Origin: Rhizobiales bacterium 65-79
GTDB lineage: Bacteria; Pseudomonadota; Alphaproteobacteria; Rhizobiales; Rhizobiaceae
Direction of reading: 5' to 3'
NCBI GenBank assembly: GCA_001896885.1
Contig: MKRJ01000040.1
Span: forward strand, 27,353-91,352
Length of the DNA stretch: 64,000 nucleotides
Shown here: piece by piece, positions 39,798 to 51,193 of the stretch
Layout of the letters: every line of letters starts with the position of its first letter
Numbering within the stretch: the stretch's first letter is position 1
Program-made: the position numbers and the translations under genes
The notes under the pieces: generated by a model
Seen by the model: only the letters and a program-made list of their open reading frames with translations
What the model was told of the DNA's origin: nothing
Databases searched by the model: none

Positions 39798-40870
39798 GCC
39801 GAAATCCTCCTGATCCACTGGTCGATGGTGACGGCAAGGATGATCAGGATGCCGACGGTGAATTCCTGCCAGAGCACGTCGACGCCGGAAAGCGCCAGCC
39901 CATTGCGGAAGACGCCGACGATAAGCGCGCCGAAAAGCGTGCCCACGAGCGAACCGCGGCCGCCGAAGAGCGACGTGCCGCCGATGACCACGGCGGTGAT
40001 GGCGTCGAGGTTGGCGGTCTGGTTGCCGAGCGGGCTCGCCGCGCCGATGCGGCCGATGAGCACCCAGGCGGCGATGGCGCAGATGAAGCCGGCCAGCGTA
40101 TAGACGCCGACCAGTGTGGCGGCGGTGTTGATGCCGGTCAGGCGCGCCGCCTCGGGATCGTCGCCGGTGGCATAGACGTGCCGGCCGAACGCCGTCCGGT
40201 TCAGGATGTACCAGACGGCGACGGCGATCAGGATCATCAGGATCGAACCGTAGGTGATGAGCGCGCCGTGGCCAAAAATGATGCGATGGGCGGTCCAGTG
40301 CAGGATCGGCGCCTTCTGGGTGATGTCCTGGTCGCGAATGGTCTCGGAATGGGAGACGTAGATGATCATCGACCCGAAAATGCTCCACGTGCCGAGCGTC
40401 ACGATGAAGGGCGGCAGCTTGATGATGGCCACCAGCACGCCGTTGATGAGACCGCAGACGATGCCGGTGACGAAGCCGAGCGCGAAGGCGATGTCGGGCG
40501 GCCATCCCCAGACGACGGCGAGCCGCCCCATCACGATCGAGGAAAGGACCATGATGACGCCGACGGAAAGGTCGATGCCGGCGGTCAGGATCACCAGCGT
40601 CTGGGCGATGCCCAATATGCCGATGATCGTCACCTGCTGGAGGACCAGCGAAAGATTGAACGGTGCAAAGAACCTGCCGCCGGCAGTGAAGGAAAAGATC
40701 AGGATGCCGATGATCAGGACGATGAAGGGAACGGCGGTGGGGAATTCGTGGAGAAAGTGCTGGAGCCGCCTGACCAGCGTCGCGGTCTCCTCCTCGAAGC
40801 TCGCTACGGATTGATCGGCGCCTGCCAGGCCCTGTTCCGCAGTCATCGAGCCGCGTGCGTCGTCATCCAT
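39794..40870 (-). CDS. frcC: Fructose ABC transporter, permease
   Basis: A 358-residue CUT2-type permease with about nine to ten membrane helices after a roughly 45-residue cytoplasmic N-terminus. The segment TLVILTAGIDLSVGVIMVLSS and later GGTSLFGGRGSLVGTLFGALIV are the conserved permease signatures of this class. A GGGAGG site lies eight bases before the ATG. It is separated from frcB by 232 bases that hold strong hairpins, and it overlaps frcA by four bases. Confidence 0.9.
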   Translation of the reverse strand: MDDDARGSMTAEQGLAGADQSVASFEEETATLVRRLQHFLHEFPTAVPFIVLIIGILIFSFTAGGRFFAPFNLSLVLQQVTIIGILGIAQTLVILTAGIDLSVGVIMVLSSIVMGRLAVVWGWPPDIAFALGFVTGIVCGLINGVLVAIIKLPPFIVTLGTWSIFGSMIIYVSHSETIRDQDITQKAPILHWTAHRIIFGHGALITYGSILMILIAVAVWYILNRTAFGRHVYATGDDPEAARLTGINTAATLVGVYTLAGFICAIAAWVLIGRIGAASPLGNQTANLDAITAVVIGGTSLFGGRGSLVGTLFGALIVGVFRNGLALSGVDVLWQEFTVGILIILAVTIDQWIRRISA

Positions 40871-41054
40871 TCCCCGTTCCTCCCTTATGCCGGGATTGCC
40901 GGAGAGTCGGCGCGGCCGGCTCTCCGATTTTCTTTCAGTCTAGCCGGACAGAGCCGAACCGGGAAGGTCAAGACGTTCGAAGCGTCCAGCGGGGCGGACC
41001 GGCTTTCCGGCCCGGGTCCCGCTGCCTCCGGCAGCTCCCGGGCGTTCGAAGCCT

Positions 41055-41094
41055 TCGAAAGGTCCACTGGACCTTTCGATCCGCCAAAGGCGGA
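41055..41094 (-). promoter_or_regulatory. Tandem hairpins between frcB and frcC
   Basis: Arms TCGAAAGGTCCA (41055-41066) and TGGACCTTTCGA (41068-41079) are perfect complements around one base; next to them TCCGCC/GGCGGA (41080-41085 and 41089-41094) form a second hairpin. They start nine bases after the frcB stop on the transcript. Such structures usually protect the binding-protein mRNA and lower downstream permease output. Confidence 0.6.
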
Positions 41095-41102
41095 CCGGCT
41101 TC

Positions 41103-42134
41103 TCACCCCCAGCAGAGCTTCAGGCCCTCGTCGGTGCTGATGGACGGCACGCCCTTCACCGGCTTGTCGGTGACGAGCTGCGCGCCGGTGTCGTAGAATT
41201 GCTGGCCGGGAGTGGGCTTCGGCTTCTCGCCCGTCTTGGCGAACTTCTCGATCGCCTCCATGGCCATGGCCGCCATCTTCAGCGGATATTGCTGCGAGGT
41301 GGCGCCGATGATGCCGGCCTTGACGTTCTTGACGCCCGGGCAGCCGCCGTCGATGGAGACCACGAGCACGGAACCGTCGTCCTTGCCCGCCGCCTTCAGC
41401 GCCTGGTAGCCGCCGGCCGCCGCCGGCTCGTTGATCGTGTACATGACGTTCACGTCCGGGCATTTCTGCAGCAGCGTCTCCATGGCGGTGCGGCCGCCGT
41501 CCTCGGCGCCGCCGGTCATCTGATGGCCGCAGATGCGCGGATCGGTCTCGTCCCCGTAATGCTTGGGATCCTTGATGTCGATGCCGAACCCCTTCATGAA
41601 GCCCTGGTCGCGCAGATAGTCGACGGTCGGCTGGTTGGTGGCGAGGTCGAGGAAGGCGATCTTGGCGTCCTTCGCCTTGTCGCCGAGCGTGCCCTTCGCC
41701 CATTCGCCGATCAGGTTGCCGGCCTTGAAATTGTCGGTCGCGAAAGTGGCGTCGACGGCGTCGATCGGGTCGGTCGGCGTGTCGAGGTCGATGACGAGAA
41801 GGCCGGCATCCCTCGCCTTTTTGATCGTCGGCACGATCGCGGTCGAATCCGACGGGACGATCGCGAAGCCCTTGGCGCCGGCAGCGATCAGGTTCTCGAT
41901 CGCGGCCACCTGGCTGTCGTTGTCGCCGTCATACTTGCCGGCGAAAGTCCTGAGATCGAGGCCGAGTTCCTTGGCCTTCGCCTGGGCGCCCTCGCGCATC
42001 TTGACGAAGAAGGGATTGCCTTCGGTCTTGGTGATCAAACCGACGATATCGGCCGACCATGCCGGGCTGGCGGCCAGGACGCCGAAAGCCATCGCGCCGG
42101 CGAAGGCGAGTTTCGTGAACGTGAACCTACTCAT
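41103..42134 (-). CDS. frcB: Fructose ABC transporter, substrate-binding protein
   Basis: A 343-residue periplasmic binding protein of the ribose/galactose (type I) fold. The signal peptide is [20 protein letters not shown] with cleavage likely after AASPAWSA. The mature part begins [22 protein letters not shown], has the ligand-contact region [13 protein letters not shown] and [20 protein letters not shown] site precedes the ATG at 42134. It is first of the frcBCA transcript and divergent from the ROK regulator. Fructose (possibly also ribose or mannose) is the predicted ligand by similarity to rhizobial FrcB. Confidence 0.9.
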   Translation of the reverse strand: MSRFTFTKLAFAGAMAFGVLAASPAWSADIVGLITKTEGNPFFVKMREGAQAKAKELGLDLRTFAGKYDGDNDSQVAAIENLIAAGAKGFAIVPSDSTAIVPTIKKARDAGLLVIDLDTPTDPIDAVDATFATDNFKAGNLIGEWAKGTLGDKAKDAKIAFLDLATNQPTVDYLRDQGFMKGFGIDIKDPKHYGDETDPRICGHQMTGGAEDGGRTAMETLLQKCPDVNVMYTINEPAAAGGYQALKAAGKDDGSVLVVSIDGGCPGVKNVKAGIIGATSQQYPLKMAAMAMEAIEKFAKTGEKPKPTPGQQFYDTGAQLVTDKPVKGVPSISTDEGLKLCWG

Positions 42135-42263
42135 CTTGATCCTCCCAGTGGACATGAGCGGAAGTCCGCCCGCAGGCGCAACAACCCGCATCCGGAGATC
42201 GCCGCCCGAACGGCGAGCGGCACCGGATGGTATCGAAAAGCAAATACCAGCCCTTCGCCCGTG

Positions 42264-42295
42264 TCAATATATAAATCAAAATGAATTATTATTGA
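42264..42295. promoter_or_regulatory. A/T-rich dyad between frcB and ROK gene
   Basis: An imperfect dyad begins TCAATATATAA and ends TTATTATTGA in an otherwise GC-rich divergent spacer. It is the likely operator/promoter area for the ROK regulator and the frcBCA operon. The match to a defined ROK site was not tested. Confidence 0.45.
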
Positions 42296-42373
42296 CAGCG
42301 GAAGGTTTGAAAGCGATGCTTGCCGAACGCGGCCAGGAACACTATCCGACGAGAACACCGCCAGGGAGATCGC

Positions 42374-43594
42374 GTGGGGAGCGAAACCGCCTTACAGGAC
42401 GCAAGGCCGTCCGGCCGCTTCCAGCGCGGCACCAACCAGAGCGGCATGCGCGACTACAACGAGCGGCTGGTGCTCTCGCTGGTGCGCCAGCACGGCAGCC
42501 TCGCCAAGACGGAGATCGCGCGCGTCACCGGCCTTTCCGCCCAGACGATCTCGGTCATCATGCGGGGGCTGGAGGAAGACGGGCTGCTGGTGCGCGGCGA
42601 GCCGGTGCGCGGCAAGGTCGGGCAACCCTCCATCCCGATGTCGCTCAATCCGGACGGCGCCTATTTCCTCGGCCTGAAGCTCGGACGGCGCAGCGCCGAC
42701 CTCGTGCTCATCGATTTCCTCGGCCGGCCCCGATCGATGCTGCACCATCCCTACCCCTATCCGCGCCCCGACGAGACGATCGGATTCGTGCGCAAGGGGA
42801 TCGGCGAGATGCGGTCGAGGCTGAGCGCCGAGCAGGAGCGGCGCATCGGCGGTCTCGGTATCGCCATCCCCTTCGAATTGTGGAACTGGGCGGACGCCGC
42901 CGGCGCGCCGCGCGACGTGATGGACGCCTGGCGCAAGACCGACATCCGCGCCGAACTCGCGGCGGAAGTTCCCTTCCCCGTCTATCTGCAGAACGACGCC
43001 ACCGCCGCCTGCAACGCGGAACTCGTCTTCGGCAGGACCGGCAACATCAGCGATTTCATCTACTACTATATCGGCGCCTTCGCCGGCGGCGGCGTAGCCA
43101 TCAATCGCGCAGTCTTCTCCGGCCAGACCGGCAATGCCGGCGCGCTCGGCTCCATGCCGGTGCCGGGACCGGCGGGCAAGCCGGTGCAGCTGATCGATAT
43201 CGCCTCGATCGCCGTGCTTGAGCGTGCGCTGAATGCAAATGGCCGCGACGCCGCGCATCTGTGGACGTCGCCCGAGGACTGGGGCGATCTCGGCGAGCCG
43301 TTGGACAAGTGGATCGCGGCGGCGGCCGGCGCGCTCGCCTACGCCACGCTCGCCGCCTCGTCGGTCATCGATTTCGAAGCGGCGGTCGTGGACGGATGGA
43401 TGCCGCTCGACGTCCGTGCGCGACTGGTGAAGTCGATCGGCGAGAAGATCGGGAAGCTCGACGCGGAAGGTTTGCGCATCCCCGAAATCCGCGAAGGCAC
43501 GGTCGGGCATCACGCCCGCGCGCTGGGCGGCGCCAGCCTGCCGCTGTCGGAGCGGTTCCTGATCGGCGCGGGCTCGTTGTCGAATGCTGCGTGA
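42374..43594 (+). CDS. ROK-family transcriptional regulator of fructose genes
   Basis: A 406-residue regulator. The winged helix (ERLVLSLVRQHGSLAKTEIA and VTGLSAQTISVIMRGLEEDG, about residues 31-70) is followed by a ROK sugar-binding domain (YFLGLKLGRRSADLVLIDF, YYYIGAFAGGGVAIN). The CxCGxxGC zinc cluster of most ROK proteins is missing; the place reads GALGSMPVPGPAG. It is expected to repress frc genes until sugar binds. The start is GTG at 42374 with GGGAG five to six bases upstream. It is divergent from frcB and transcribed toward the kinase gene. Confidence 0.85.
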   Translation: MGSETALQDARPSGRFQRGTNQSGMRDYNERLVLSLVRQHGSLAKTEIARVTGLSAQTISVIMRGLEEDGLLVRGEPVRGKVGQPSIPMSLNPDGAYFLGLKLGRRSADLVLIDFLGRPRSMLHHPYPYPRPDETIGFVRKGIGEMRSRLSAEQERRIGGLGIAIPFELWNWADAAGAPRDVMDAWRKTDIRAELAAEVPFPVYLQNDATAACNAELVFGRTGNISDFIYYYIGAFAGGGVAINRAVFSGQTGNAGALGSMPVPGPAGKPVQLIDIASIAVLERALNANGRDAAHLWTSPEDWGDLGEPLDKWIAAAAGALAYATLAASSVIDFEAAVVDGWMPLDVRARLVKSIGEKIGKLDAEGLRIPEIREGTVGHHARALGGASLPLSERFLIGAGSLSNAA

Positions 43595-43750
43595 TCATGA
43601 AATAGTCCGGCCGAAATGCGAGCTGCCGGGCATGATTGCTGAAGTCCCCCACCCGGCTCGCCCTGGCGATCGCATATGGGGACAAGAAGCGGTGCAAATT
43701 TCCCATGATCTGCAACATGATCGTTTTGCATCCTCGAAGGGCGGGCCTCC

Positions 43751-44698
43751 ATGATCCTGTGCTGCGGTGACACGCTGATCGACATGCTGCCGCGCCTTTC
43801 CGCGTCCGGCGAACCGGCCTTCGCGCCCTATGTCGGCGGCGCGCTCTTCAACAGCGCCATCGCGCTCGGGCGGATCGGCGCGCCGGCGGGCCTGCTGACC
43901 GGTCTTTCGAGCGATTTCTTCGGAAGTATGCTCGCCGCCGCACTCGCGGAAAGCCGCGTCGAGACAGGCTACTCCCACATCTCGGACCATCACACGACCC
44001 TTGCCTTCGTGCGGCTGGTGGACGGGCACGCAAGCTATACCTTCTTCGACGAGAACAGCGCCGGCCGGATGCTCCACGAAAGCGACCTCCCGGAGCTCGA
44101 CGGGAGCGTCGAGGCCATGCTCTTCGGCTGCATGACCCTCATCGCCGAGCCCTGCGGCTCGACCTACGAAGCCCTGATGCGGCGCGAGCACAAAAACCGC
44201 GTCATGATGCTGGACCCGAACATCCGCCGCGACTTCGTTCCCGACAAGGCCGCGCATCTGGCCCGCATGCGCCGCATGATCGCCATGGCCGACATCGTCA
44301 AGCTCTCCGACGAGGACCTCGACTGGTTCGGCGAGAGCGGATCGCAGGACGAAGCCGCCGCCGGCTGGCTGAAAGAAGGGCCGAAGCTGATCGTGGTGAC
44401 GCATGGGGCGCAGGGCGCCAATGCCTATTCCCAGCACGGCAGGATCAGCGTGCCGGCACGCAAGGTGGAAATCGTCGATACGGTCGGCGCCGGCGACACG
44501 TTCAACGCCGGCATGCTCGCTTTTCTCCACGAAAGCGGGCTGTTGTCGAAAGAAGCGATCGCCAGCCTCAGCGAGGAGGCGATCCGGCGGGCGCTCGAGT
44601 TCGCCACCCGGGTCGCCGCCGTGACGGTCTCGCGCGCGGGCGCCAATCCGCCGTGGCGGCATGAGCTGGGCGGGGCGGCGGCCGCCGAATCCGTTTGA
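43751..44698 (+). CDS. frcK: PfkB-family sugar kinase (fructokinase)
   Basis: A 315-residue ribokinase/PfkB kinase. PfkB signature 1 is near the N-terminus (VGGALFNSAIALGRIGAPAG) and signature 2 is DTVGAGDTFNAGML with the catalytic base Asp. It probably phosphorylates incoming fructose to fructose-6-phosphate in the cytoplasm. It lies 156 bases after the ROK gene. Here the transporter is on the opposite strand, unlike a single frcBCAK transcript, so co-regulation would depend on the shared regulator. Confidence 0.85.
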   Translation: MILCCGDTLIDMLPRLSASGEPAFAPYVGGALFNSAIALGRIGAPAGLLTGLSSDFFGSMLAAALAESRVETGYSHISDHHTTLAFVRLVDGHASYTFFDENSAGRMLHESDLPELDGSVEAMLFGCMTLIAEPCGSTYEALMRREHKNRVMMLDPNIRRDFVPDKAAHLARMRRMIAMADIVKLSDEDLDWFGESGSQDEAAAGWLKEGPKLIVVTHGAQGANAYSQHGRISVPARKVEIVDTVGAGDTFNAGMLAFLHESGLLSKEAIASLSEEAIRRALEFATRVAAVTVSRAGANPPWRHELGGAAAAESV

Positions 44699-44753
44699 AT
44701 TCATTGCCAAAGATCGCCTATGAGCAGCCGGGGAAACGGAAATCCGGCCGGAC

Positions 44754-46028
<1,275 letters not shown>

Positions 46029-46132
46029 GCCGGCCTGACGGATCGATTCAGCATCGGCTATGATGCCCTTGATCCTGCTCGGATTCGTTGGCGTCCCGGA
46101 CGGCCGGCGAGGATGCATACGGAAGGGCGGAA

Positions 46133-47140
46133 ATGACCGTACTCGTCACCGGCGCCGCGGGCTTCATCGGCTCCTTCGTCGCGCATCGGCTGCTCGATCG
46201 TGGCGACGAAGTCGTCGGGCTCGACAATATCAGCGACTATTACGACCCGAAGCTGAAGCTCGCCCGCCTCGCGCGCCTGGAGGCGCGGAACGGCTTCCGC
46301 TTCCTCCGGCAGGACATCGCTGCCGGCGACGAAATGAAAAAACTCTTCGCCGAGAATCGGTTCGATACCGTCATCCACCTCGCCGCCCAGGCCGGCGTCC
46401 GGCACTCGATCGAAAACCCCGGCGCCTATGCGCAGTCGAACCTCGTCGGCTTCACCAACATCATCGAGGGCTGCCGGCATTCGGGCGTGAAGCACCTGGT
46501 CTTCGCCTCGTCGAGTTCCGTCTACGGCGCAAACGAGAAGCTGCCCTTCTCCGTCTCCGACAATGTCGACCATCCCGTCAGCTTCTATGCCGCGACCAAG
46601 AAGGCGAACGAGCTGATGGCGCATTCCTACGCGCATCTCTATCGCCTGCCGGTGACGGGACTGCGCTTCTTCACCGTCTATGGGCCATGGGGACGGCCGG
46701 ACATGGCGCTGTTCCAGTTCGTGCGCAGCATCCTCGCCGGCGAGCCGATCGATGTCTTCAACCATGGCCGGCACATGCGCGACTTTACCTATATCGACGA
46801 TATCGCCGAGGGCGTGGTGCGGGTGGCCGACCGCATCGCGACACCGTCCGATCGCTGGGACCCGAAGGCGCCCGATCCGGCGATCTCGTCCGCGCCCTAC
46901 AGGCTCTACAATATCGGCAACAACCGGCCGGTGCGGCTGCTCGACTTCATCGCCGCCATCGAGAAGGCGCTCGGGAAAAAGGCGAAGATGAACATGCTGC
47001 CGTTGCAGAAGGGCGATGTCGAGGCGACGTATGCCGACATCGAGGCGTTACGCGAAGCGGTCGGTTTTTCGCCATCCACGCCGATCGAGGAGGGAATCGG
47101 CAGGTTCGTGGAATGGTACCGGGGGTATTACGGGGTGTGA
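46133..47140 (+). CDS. lpsL: UDP-glucuronate 4-epimerase
   Basis: A 335-residue extended SDR enzyme. The NAD motif is [11 protein letters not shown]; catalytic residues are in [11 protein letters not shown] and [11 protein letters not shown], and [14 protein letters not shown] is the usual substrate-domain motif. It is closest to UDP-glucuronate 4-epimerases such as rhizobial LpsL, which make UDP-galacturonate for LPS or EPS. A GGAAGGGCGG site precedes the ATG at 46133. It follows the TviB-like gene in the same direction. Confidence 0.9.
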   Translation: MTVLVTGAAGFIGSFVAHRLLDRGDEVVGLDNISDYYDPKLKLARLARLEARNGFRFLRQDIAAGDEMKKLFAENRFDTVIHLAAQAGVRHSIENPGAYAQSNLVGFTNIIEGCRHSGVKHLVFASSSSVYGANEKLPFSVSDNVDHPVSFYAATKKANELMAHSYAHLYRLPVTGLRFFTVYGPWGRPDMALFQFVRSILAGEPIDVFNHGRHMRDFTYIDDIAEGVVRVADRIATPSDRWDPKAPDPAISSAPYRLYNIGNNRPVRLLDFIAAIEKALGKKAKMNMLPLQKGDVEATYADIEALREAVGFSPSTPIEEGIGRFVEWYRGYYGV

Positions 47141-47188
47141 GCCGAACTTGGACAACGGTCTGAGATAGCCCCGGCGGCGAATCGAGTT

Positions 47189-48313
47189 TTATACGCTGGC
47201 CCTTACCGCCTTCCGAATGACCCCCACGATCCTGTCCTGATCCGCTTCGCGCAGATAGGGGTGCATGGGCAGGCAGAGGATGCGCTTCGGCAGGGTTTCC
47301 GACACCGGCAGGCCCGCCGAGGCGCGGGGGTAATGCTCGTAGGCCTTCTGCAGGTGCAGGGATTTCTCGTAATAGACGACGGACGGGATGCCGGCATCCT
47401 TCAGCGCGGCCCGCACGGCGTCGCGATGCTCGGTCTCGATGGCATATTGCGCCCAGGCCGAACGGTAGCCGCGCGGGATCGCCGGCACCTTGACCACGTC
47501 GCCCAGGCCCTCGGCGTAGCGGCGCGCGACGTTCTGGCGCTCCTCCATCTCCTCGGCGAGGATACCGAGCTTCTCGATCAGGATCGCCGCCTGGATCGTG
47601 TCGAGGCGCGAATTCAGCCCGACGCGGACATTGTCGTACTGGCTCTCGCCCTTGCCGTGGAAGGCGATCGAACGCAGCTTCTCGGCAAGCGCAGCGTCGT
47701 TGGTGAACATGGCCCCGCCGTCACCGTAGCAGCCCAGCGGCTTGGCCGGATAGAAGCTCGTGGCCGCGACGTCGCCGAAGGCGCCGCAGCGGACGTTCTC
47801 GCGCTCGCCGCCGATCGCCTGCGCCGCGTCCTCGACGACCAGCAGCCCTTCCCTGTCGGCGATCGAAGCGATGGCCGAATAGTCGGCCGACAAGCCGAAG
47901 AGGTCGACCGGGATGATCGCTTTCGGCTTGAGCCGACCTTCCTTGCGGATTTCGCCGATGGCGGCTTCGAGCTGCGCCGCGTCGATGTTGTAGCTGTCCG
48001 GATCGACATCGATGAAGACCGGTTCTGCGCCGGCGAGCGCCACGACCTCCGCCGTCGCCGCGAAGGTGAAGCTCGGCACGAACACCGCGTCGCCCGGCCC
48101 GACGCCGAACGCCATCAGCGGCATCAGAAGCGCGTCGGTGCCGTTGGCGCAGGCGACGCAATGCTCGACCCCGATATAGGCGGTCATCTTCTTCTCGAAT
48201 TCGGCGACCTGGGGTCCGAGGATGTATTTGCCGCCCTTCACGACCTCGTCGATCGCGGATTGCAGGCGATCCTTCAGCCTTTCGCGCTGCGCGCCGAGAT
48301 CGATGAATTGCAT
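47189..48313 (-). CDS. DegT/DnrJ/EryC1 sugar aminotransferase
   Basis: A 374-residue PLP-dependent sugar aminotransferase. EDAAQAIGGE (Asp162) and SFYPAKPLGCYGDGG with Lys191 forming the PLP Schiff base are conserved. The family transfers an amino group, usually from glutamate, to a keto nucleotide sugar; similarity is to WbpE/WlbE-like enzymes making amino-uronic acids, which would fit the upstream TviB-like dehydrogenase. It is convergent with lpsL and follows cysQ on the minus strand, separated by 108 bases. Confidence 0.88.
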   Translation of the reverse strand: MQFIDLGAQRERLKDRLQSAIDEVVKGGKYILGPQVAEFEKKMTAYIGVEHCVACANGTDALLMPLMAFGVGPGDAVFVPSFTFAATAEVVALAGAEPVFIDVDPDSYNIDAAQLEAAIGEIRKEGRLKPKAIIPVDLFGLSADYSAIASIADREGLLVVEDAAQAIGGERENVRCGAFGDVAATSFYPAKPLGCYGDGGAMFTNDAALAEKLRSIAFHGKGESQYDNVRVGLNSRLDTIQAAILIEKLGILAEEMEERQNVARRYAEGLGDVVKVPAIPRGYRSAWAQYAIETEHRDAVRAALKDAGIPSVVYYEKSLHLQKAYEHYPRASAGLPVSETLPKRILCLPMHPYLREADQDRIVGVIRKAVRASV

Positions 48314-48421
48314 GGGAACTCCGGAAGGCGGGACGGATCGTCAGGAAAGGACTTTTCGGCTGATAGCGTGCCGGCCGATTCAAGTCTTGATGACGACGAT
48401 CAATCTAATCCAGCAAGTGTT

Positions 48422-49285
48422 TCAATTCGTGAAGACATTGCGTCGCATGGCGGGCGGTCGCATGGAATTGCCGCAGCCGGCAATGAACCACGGGTTTGCG
48501 AAATCGACGTCTTCGGCCTGGTTTCTCTTGCCATAGAGAAGGGGCTCGCCGTCAAGGGTGAATGTCATGCCGCCGGCCGCCCGGAGCACCGCGTCGCCCG
48601 CCGCCGTATCCCACTCCATCGTCCGGCCGAAGCGTGGATAGAGATCCGCCTGGCCGTCCGCCAGCAGGCAGAATTTGAGCGACGAGCCGACCGAGATGAT
48701 CTCGGCGCCCTCGAAGCGCGAAATATACGCGTCTGTCTCGGCCGTGCGATGCGAACGGCTGGCCACGATCAGTCGCGGCCGGTCCTCCCGGCGGACGGCA
48801 ATGGGACGGCGCGAGAGCAGCCCGAAGTCGGAGCCGAACTCCGCCTCCTCCGCCCTGCCCGGCCGACCGCTGAACATCTTTCCCGAGGCCGGCGCGACGA
48901 CGACCCCAAGCTCTGGCGCGCCGCCGCGGATCAGCGCGATATTGACGGTGAAGTCGGCCCGCCGCTTGACGAATTCCTTGGTGCCGTCGAGCGGATCGAC
49001 GAGGAAGAAGGCATCGCCGAGATCGCCGGGCGAGCGGCCTTCCGCGCATTCCTCCTCGGCCACGCATGGAATGCCCGGAAACGCGGCGCGCAGCCCTTCG
49101 AGGATGATCTTCTCGGCGGCGCGGTCGGCCTCGGTCACCGGCGAGGAATCCGGCTTGCGCTCGGCCGTGAAGCCAGCCTCATGGATCTCCATGATCCGGC
49201 GGCCGGCAGCCAGGGCCAGTTCCTCCAGGACAGCCAGCGCCGCCGCGTCGTCCGCCTCGGACGCCGGCATCTCAGCGGCCGTCAT
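48422..49285 (-). CDS. cysQ: 3'(2'),5'-bisphosphate nucleotidase
   Basis: A 287-residue member of the inositol-monophosphatase superfamily. Seen: [21 protein letters not shown], metal-binding DPLDGTKEF and the C-terminal [15 protein letters not shown]. It removes the phosphate from PAP, and perhaps PAPS, to control by-products of sulfate activation. The start is uncertain: ATG 49285 overlaps cysNC by 14 bases, with alternatives at 49294 and 49270. It belongs to a cysD-cysNC-cysQ operon. Confidence 0.88.
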   Translation of the reverse strand: MTAAEMPASEADDAAALAVLEELALAAGRRIMEIHEAGFTAERKPDSSPVTEADRAAEKIILEGLRAAFPGIPCVAEEECAEGRSPGDLGDAFFLVDPLDGTKEFVKRRADFTVNIALIRGGAPELGVVVAPASGKMFSGRPGRAEEAEFGSDFGLLSRRPIAVRREDRPRLIVASRSHRTAETDAYISRFEGAEIISVGSSLKFCLLADGQADLYPRFGRTMEWDTAAGDAVLRAAGGMTFTLDGEPLLYGKRNQAEDVDFANPWFIAGCGNSMRPPAMRRNVFTN

Positions 49286-51191
49286 CGAGCCCATGTCCGG
49301 AGAGCCATTCCTCGACGGCTTCCACCATCTCTTCGGGCGCGCGGCCTTCGGTCCTGAGGTGGATTTCGGCGCCTTCAGGCGCCTCATAGGGCGAATCTAC
49401 GCCGGTGAAATTCTTGATCTCGCCGCCGAGCGCACGCTTGTAGAGGCCCTTCGGATCGCGGCGGGCGCATTCCTCGAAGGGCGTATCGACAAAGATCTCG
49501 ACGAATTCGCCCTCCTTCATCAATTCGCGCGCCATCTGCCGCTCGGCGCGGAAGGGCGAGATGAACGAGACCAGTACGATCAGCCCCGCATCGGCCATCA
49601 GCCGCGCGACTTCGGCGACGCGGCGGATGTTCTCGACTCGATCCTCCTCGGTGAAGCCGAGATCGCGGTTCAGCCCATGGCGGACATTGTCGCCGTCGAG
49701 GATGTAGGTATGGCGGCCGGCGGCGTGCAGCTTCTTCTCGAGCAGGTTGGCGATGGTCGACTTGCCGGAACCGGACAGGCCCGTGAACCAGAGCACGGCC
49801 GGCCGCTGCAGCTTCAGCGCGGCGCGCGCGGCGCGGTCGACATCGAGCGCCTGCCAGTGGATGTTCTCGGCCCTGCGCAACCCATGCAGGATCATGCCGG
49901 CTCCGACCGTGGCGTTGGTGCGGCGATCGATCAGCACGAAGGAACCGGTGGCGCGGTTCTCGGCGAAGGCGTCGAAAGCGATCGGCGCCTGCAGCGAGAG
50001 GTTGCAGACGCCGACCTCGTTCATCTCCAGCGATTTCGCGGCTTCATGGGCCAAGCTGTTGATCTCGATTCGGTATTTGAGTTCGGTGACCGTGGCGTTC
50101 GCCTGGTCGGTCTCGGTGCGCAGCAGATAGGAGCGGCCGGGCAGCAGCGCATGCTCGTCGAACCAGACGATATCGGCGGTGAACTGGTCGGCGACCTGCG
50201 GGCGCGCATCCGGCGCGACGAGCATGTTGCCGCGCGAGGCTTCGATGTCGTCCTCCAGAAGAAGGGTGACAGCCTGCCCTTCGGTGGCTCTCTCGAGGTC
50301 CCCGCCATAGGCGACGATGCGGCTGACGCGCGAGGCCTTGCCGGATTTTGCGATGACCACCGGGTCTCCCCTCGACACGCTTCCGGAGGCGACGGTGCCG
50401 GCGAAGCCGCGGAAGTCGAGGTCCGGCCGGTTCACATACTGAATCGGGAAGCGGAACGGCCGCTCCTTCGCCTCGTCGTCGAGAGGGAGACTTTCCAGAT
50501 AGCCGAGAAGCGCGGGACCCTCGTACCAGTCCATCCTTTCCGACGGCTGGGTGACGTTGTCGCCATAGCGGGCGGAAAGCGGGATCGGCATGATGGTGCG
50601 GAACCCCAGGCCCTCCGCGAACGCCCGGTACTCGGCGGCGATCCTCTCGAAAGTCGCGCGGTCGAACTCGACGAGGTCGATCTTGTTGACCGCCAGCACG
50701 ACGTGGCGGATGCCGAGCAGCGAGACGATGATCGTATGGCGGCGCGTCTGGCGCAGTACGCCCTGCCGCGCATCGACCAGCACGACAGCCGCGTCCGCCG
50801 TCGAGGCGCCGGTCGCCATGTTGCGCGTATATTGTTCGTGGCCGGGCGTGTCGGCGACGACGAATTTGCGCTTCGGCGTGGCGAAGAACCGGTAGGCCAC
50901 GTCGATGGTGATGCCCTGCTCGCGCTCCGCCTCGAGCCCGTCCACGAGGAGCGCAAAGTCGATATCGTCGCCCGTCGTGCCGTGCCGGCGCGAATCGCGT
51001 TCGAGCGCCGAAAGCTGGTCCTCGAAGATGAGCCTGGTGTCGTAGAGCAGCCGGCCGATCAGCGTCGACTTTCCGTCGTCCACCGAGCCGCAGGTCAGGA
51101 AACGGAGCAGCGTTTTCTGTTCCTGGAGCGCCAGATAGTCGCGCACGTCGGCCGCTTCGTCATCCTTCTCGATCTTCAGATGCTGCTGCAC
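49272..51191 (-). CDS. cysNC: Sulfate adenylyltransferase subunit 1 / APS kinase fusion
   Basis: A 639-residue bifunctional protein, like rhizobial NodQ/CysNC. The N-terminal GTPase half has GSVDDGKST (about residues 35-43), [12 protein letters not shown] and NKIDLV; it drives ATP-sulfurylase activity with CysD. The C-terminal APS kinase half starts near 460 with GLSGSGKST (471-479) and ISPFRAER containing the kinase-type serine; it makes PAPS. The start is GTG at 51191, two bases after the cysD stop, so translation is coupled. PAPS is used for sulfite production or for sulfating glycans. Confidence 0.95.
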   Translation of the reverse strand: MQQHLKIEKDDEAADVRDYLALQEQKTLLRFLTCGSVDDGKSTLIGRLLYDTRLIFEDQLSALERDSRRHGTTGDDIDFALLVDGLEAEREQGITIDVAYRFFATPKRKFVVADTPGHEQYTRNMATGASTADAAVVLVDARQGVLRQTRRHTIIVSLLGIRHVVLAVNKIDLVEFDRATFERIAAEYRAFAEGLGFRTIMPIPLSARYGDNVTQPSERMDWYEGPALLGYLESLPLDDEAKERPFRFPIQYVNRPDLDFRGFAGTVASGSVSRGDPVVIAKSGKASRVSRIVAYGGDLERATEGQAVTLLLEDDIEASRGNMLVAPDARPQVADQFTADIVWFDEHALLPGRSYLLRTETDQANATVTELKYRIEINSLAHEAAKSLEMNEVGVCNLSLQAPIAFDAFAENRATGSFVLIDRRTNATVGAGMILHGLRRAENIHWQALDVDRAARAALKLQRPAVLWFTGLSGSGKSTIANLLEKKLHAAGRHTYILDGDNVRHGLNRDLGFTEEDRVENIRRVAEVARLMADAGLIVLVSFISPFRAERQMARELMKEGEFVEIFVDTPFEECARRDPKGLYKRALGGEIKNFTGVDSPYEAPEGAEIHLRTEGRAPEEMVEAVEEWLSGHGLDDGR

Positions 51192-51193
51192 GG

